NCBI GenBank assembly: GCA_964454445.1
Contig: CAYVTD010000050.1
Coordinates: 1 to 17,667 of the forward strand
Length of the DNA: 17,667 bases
From: CAYVTD01 sp964454445
GTDB lineage: Bacteria; Bacteroidota; Ignavibacteria; Kapaibacteriales; UBA2268
Direction of reading: 5' to 3'
The notes under the pieces were generated by a model that saw only the letters and a program-made list of their open reading frames with translations, was not told where the DNA came from and ran no database searches. Below, in pieces: positions 17,393 through 17,667 of the stretch (positions within the stretch are counted from its first letter, which is position 1; the number at the start of each line of letters is the position of its first letter). Made by a program: the position numbers and the translations under genes.

Positions 17393-17421
17393 AAAAACTA
17401 CATTTGTTACAGTTTTGCCAA
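17393..17421 (-). promoter_or_regulatory. Candidate Bacteroidota-type promoter for the VWA gene
   Basis: On the minus strand TTG (17421-17419, in TTGGCA) is followed after 18 nt by TAGTTTTT (17400-17393), one base off TAnnTTTG. Transcription would begin near 17386, giving a leader of about 40 nt with the strong Shine-Dalgarno. It sits just inside the 87-nt gap after the OmpA-family gene. It resembles the sprA candidate (TTGGCA and TAGTTTT in both). Chance cannot be excluded in AT-rich DNA. Confidence 0.35.
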
Positions 17422-17430
17422 ATCTTTTTG

Positions 17431-17667
17431 TTATTTCATAATATCATATAGAATTGGAGTTTCTATTCTTATCTGAACTACACGATTGTAAAATCTACCT
17501 TCAGGGAGATCATTATCAAATAATGGATTTTGTTCGCCAATACCTTTAGCAAACTTCTGATTGACTTTTAATGCTCTCGCAGTAGCATAAGCCCGTCTTT
17601 CAGATAATTTTTGATTGTAGTCTTCTTCACCTATCCTGTCAGTCATACCATCGTTTGATACATTAGA
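17431..17667 (-). CDS. OmpA-family protein, C-terminal peptidoglycan-binding end, cut by window edge
   Basis: The reading frame is open to the right edge, so the 78 residues seen (from SNVSNDGMTDRIGEEDYNQK) are only the C-terminus of a longer protein whose start is outside. The Met within it is not the true start. TDRIGEEDYNQKLSERRAYA matches the OmpA C-terminal consensus TDxxGxxxYNxxLSxxRA, including the Asp and Arg that bind diaminopimelate in peptidoglycan, and GRFYNRVVQIRIET matches the closing gRxxNRRVxI strand. The residue usually His before TD is Met here. Such proteins anchor outer-membrane or periplasmic assemblies to the cell wall. The N-terminal domains, which decide the specific role, are not visible. 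The stop is 87 nt upstream of the VWA gene, and a separate promoter for that gene seems likely. Confidence 0.85.
   Translation of the reverse strand, partial: SNVSNDGMTDRIGEEDYNQKLSERRAYATARALKVNQKFAKGIGEQNPLFDNDLPEGRFYNRVVQIRIETPILYDIMK

Overview
This AT-rich window reads as bacterial chromosome from the Bacteroidota/Chlorobiota (FCB) lineage. The main evidence is a full-length SprA, the giant outer-membrane translocon protein of the type IX secretion system (T9SS), and a large exported protein ending in a T9SS type A sorting domain. An AT-rich Ignavibacteria- or Kapabacteria-like member is my best guess from the overall protein set, but the genus cannot be fixed by eye. Every recognisable gene lies on the minus strand, so transcription runs from the high-coordinate end to the low-coordinate end. 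No rRNA, tRNA, CRISPR array, insertion sequence or phage gene was seen.

In order of transcription: (1) the C-terminal end of an OmpA-family peptidoglycan-binding protein, cut by the right edge; (2) a 1184-residue secreted protein with a von Willebrand factor A domain, choice-of-anchor-D-like Ig repeats, two cohesin-like domains and a T9SS sorting domain, with a strong Shine-Dalgarno and followed by a convincing intrinsic terminator; (3) a tightly spaced run of NUDIX hydrolase, parA, parB, a membrane glycosyltransferase-like protein (GT-C fold) with C-terminal TPRs, and a TauE/SafE-type transporter, with gaps of about 75, 27, 18 and 1 nt, probably one operon; (4) a 393-nt AT-rich intergenic stretch; (5) sprA; and (6) 37 nt further on, the first 229 codons of a PAP2-family membrane protein cut by the left edge.

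Three themes emerge. ParA/ParB form a standard chromosome segregation pair. SprA and the sorting-domain protein are a secretion channel and a likely substrate, with the OmpA-like protein as another envelope component. The GT-C/TPR protein, the transporter and the PAP2-family protein are membrane proteins whose substrates cannot be told from sequence. I did not find a clearly new biological system. The most notable local details are a terminator-type hairpin whose U-tract runs almost into the start codon of the NUDIX gene, the TTG start forced on sprA, and the fusion of a GT-C membrane domain to TPRs inside a parAB transcription unit.
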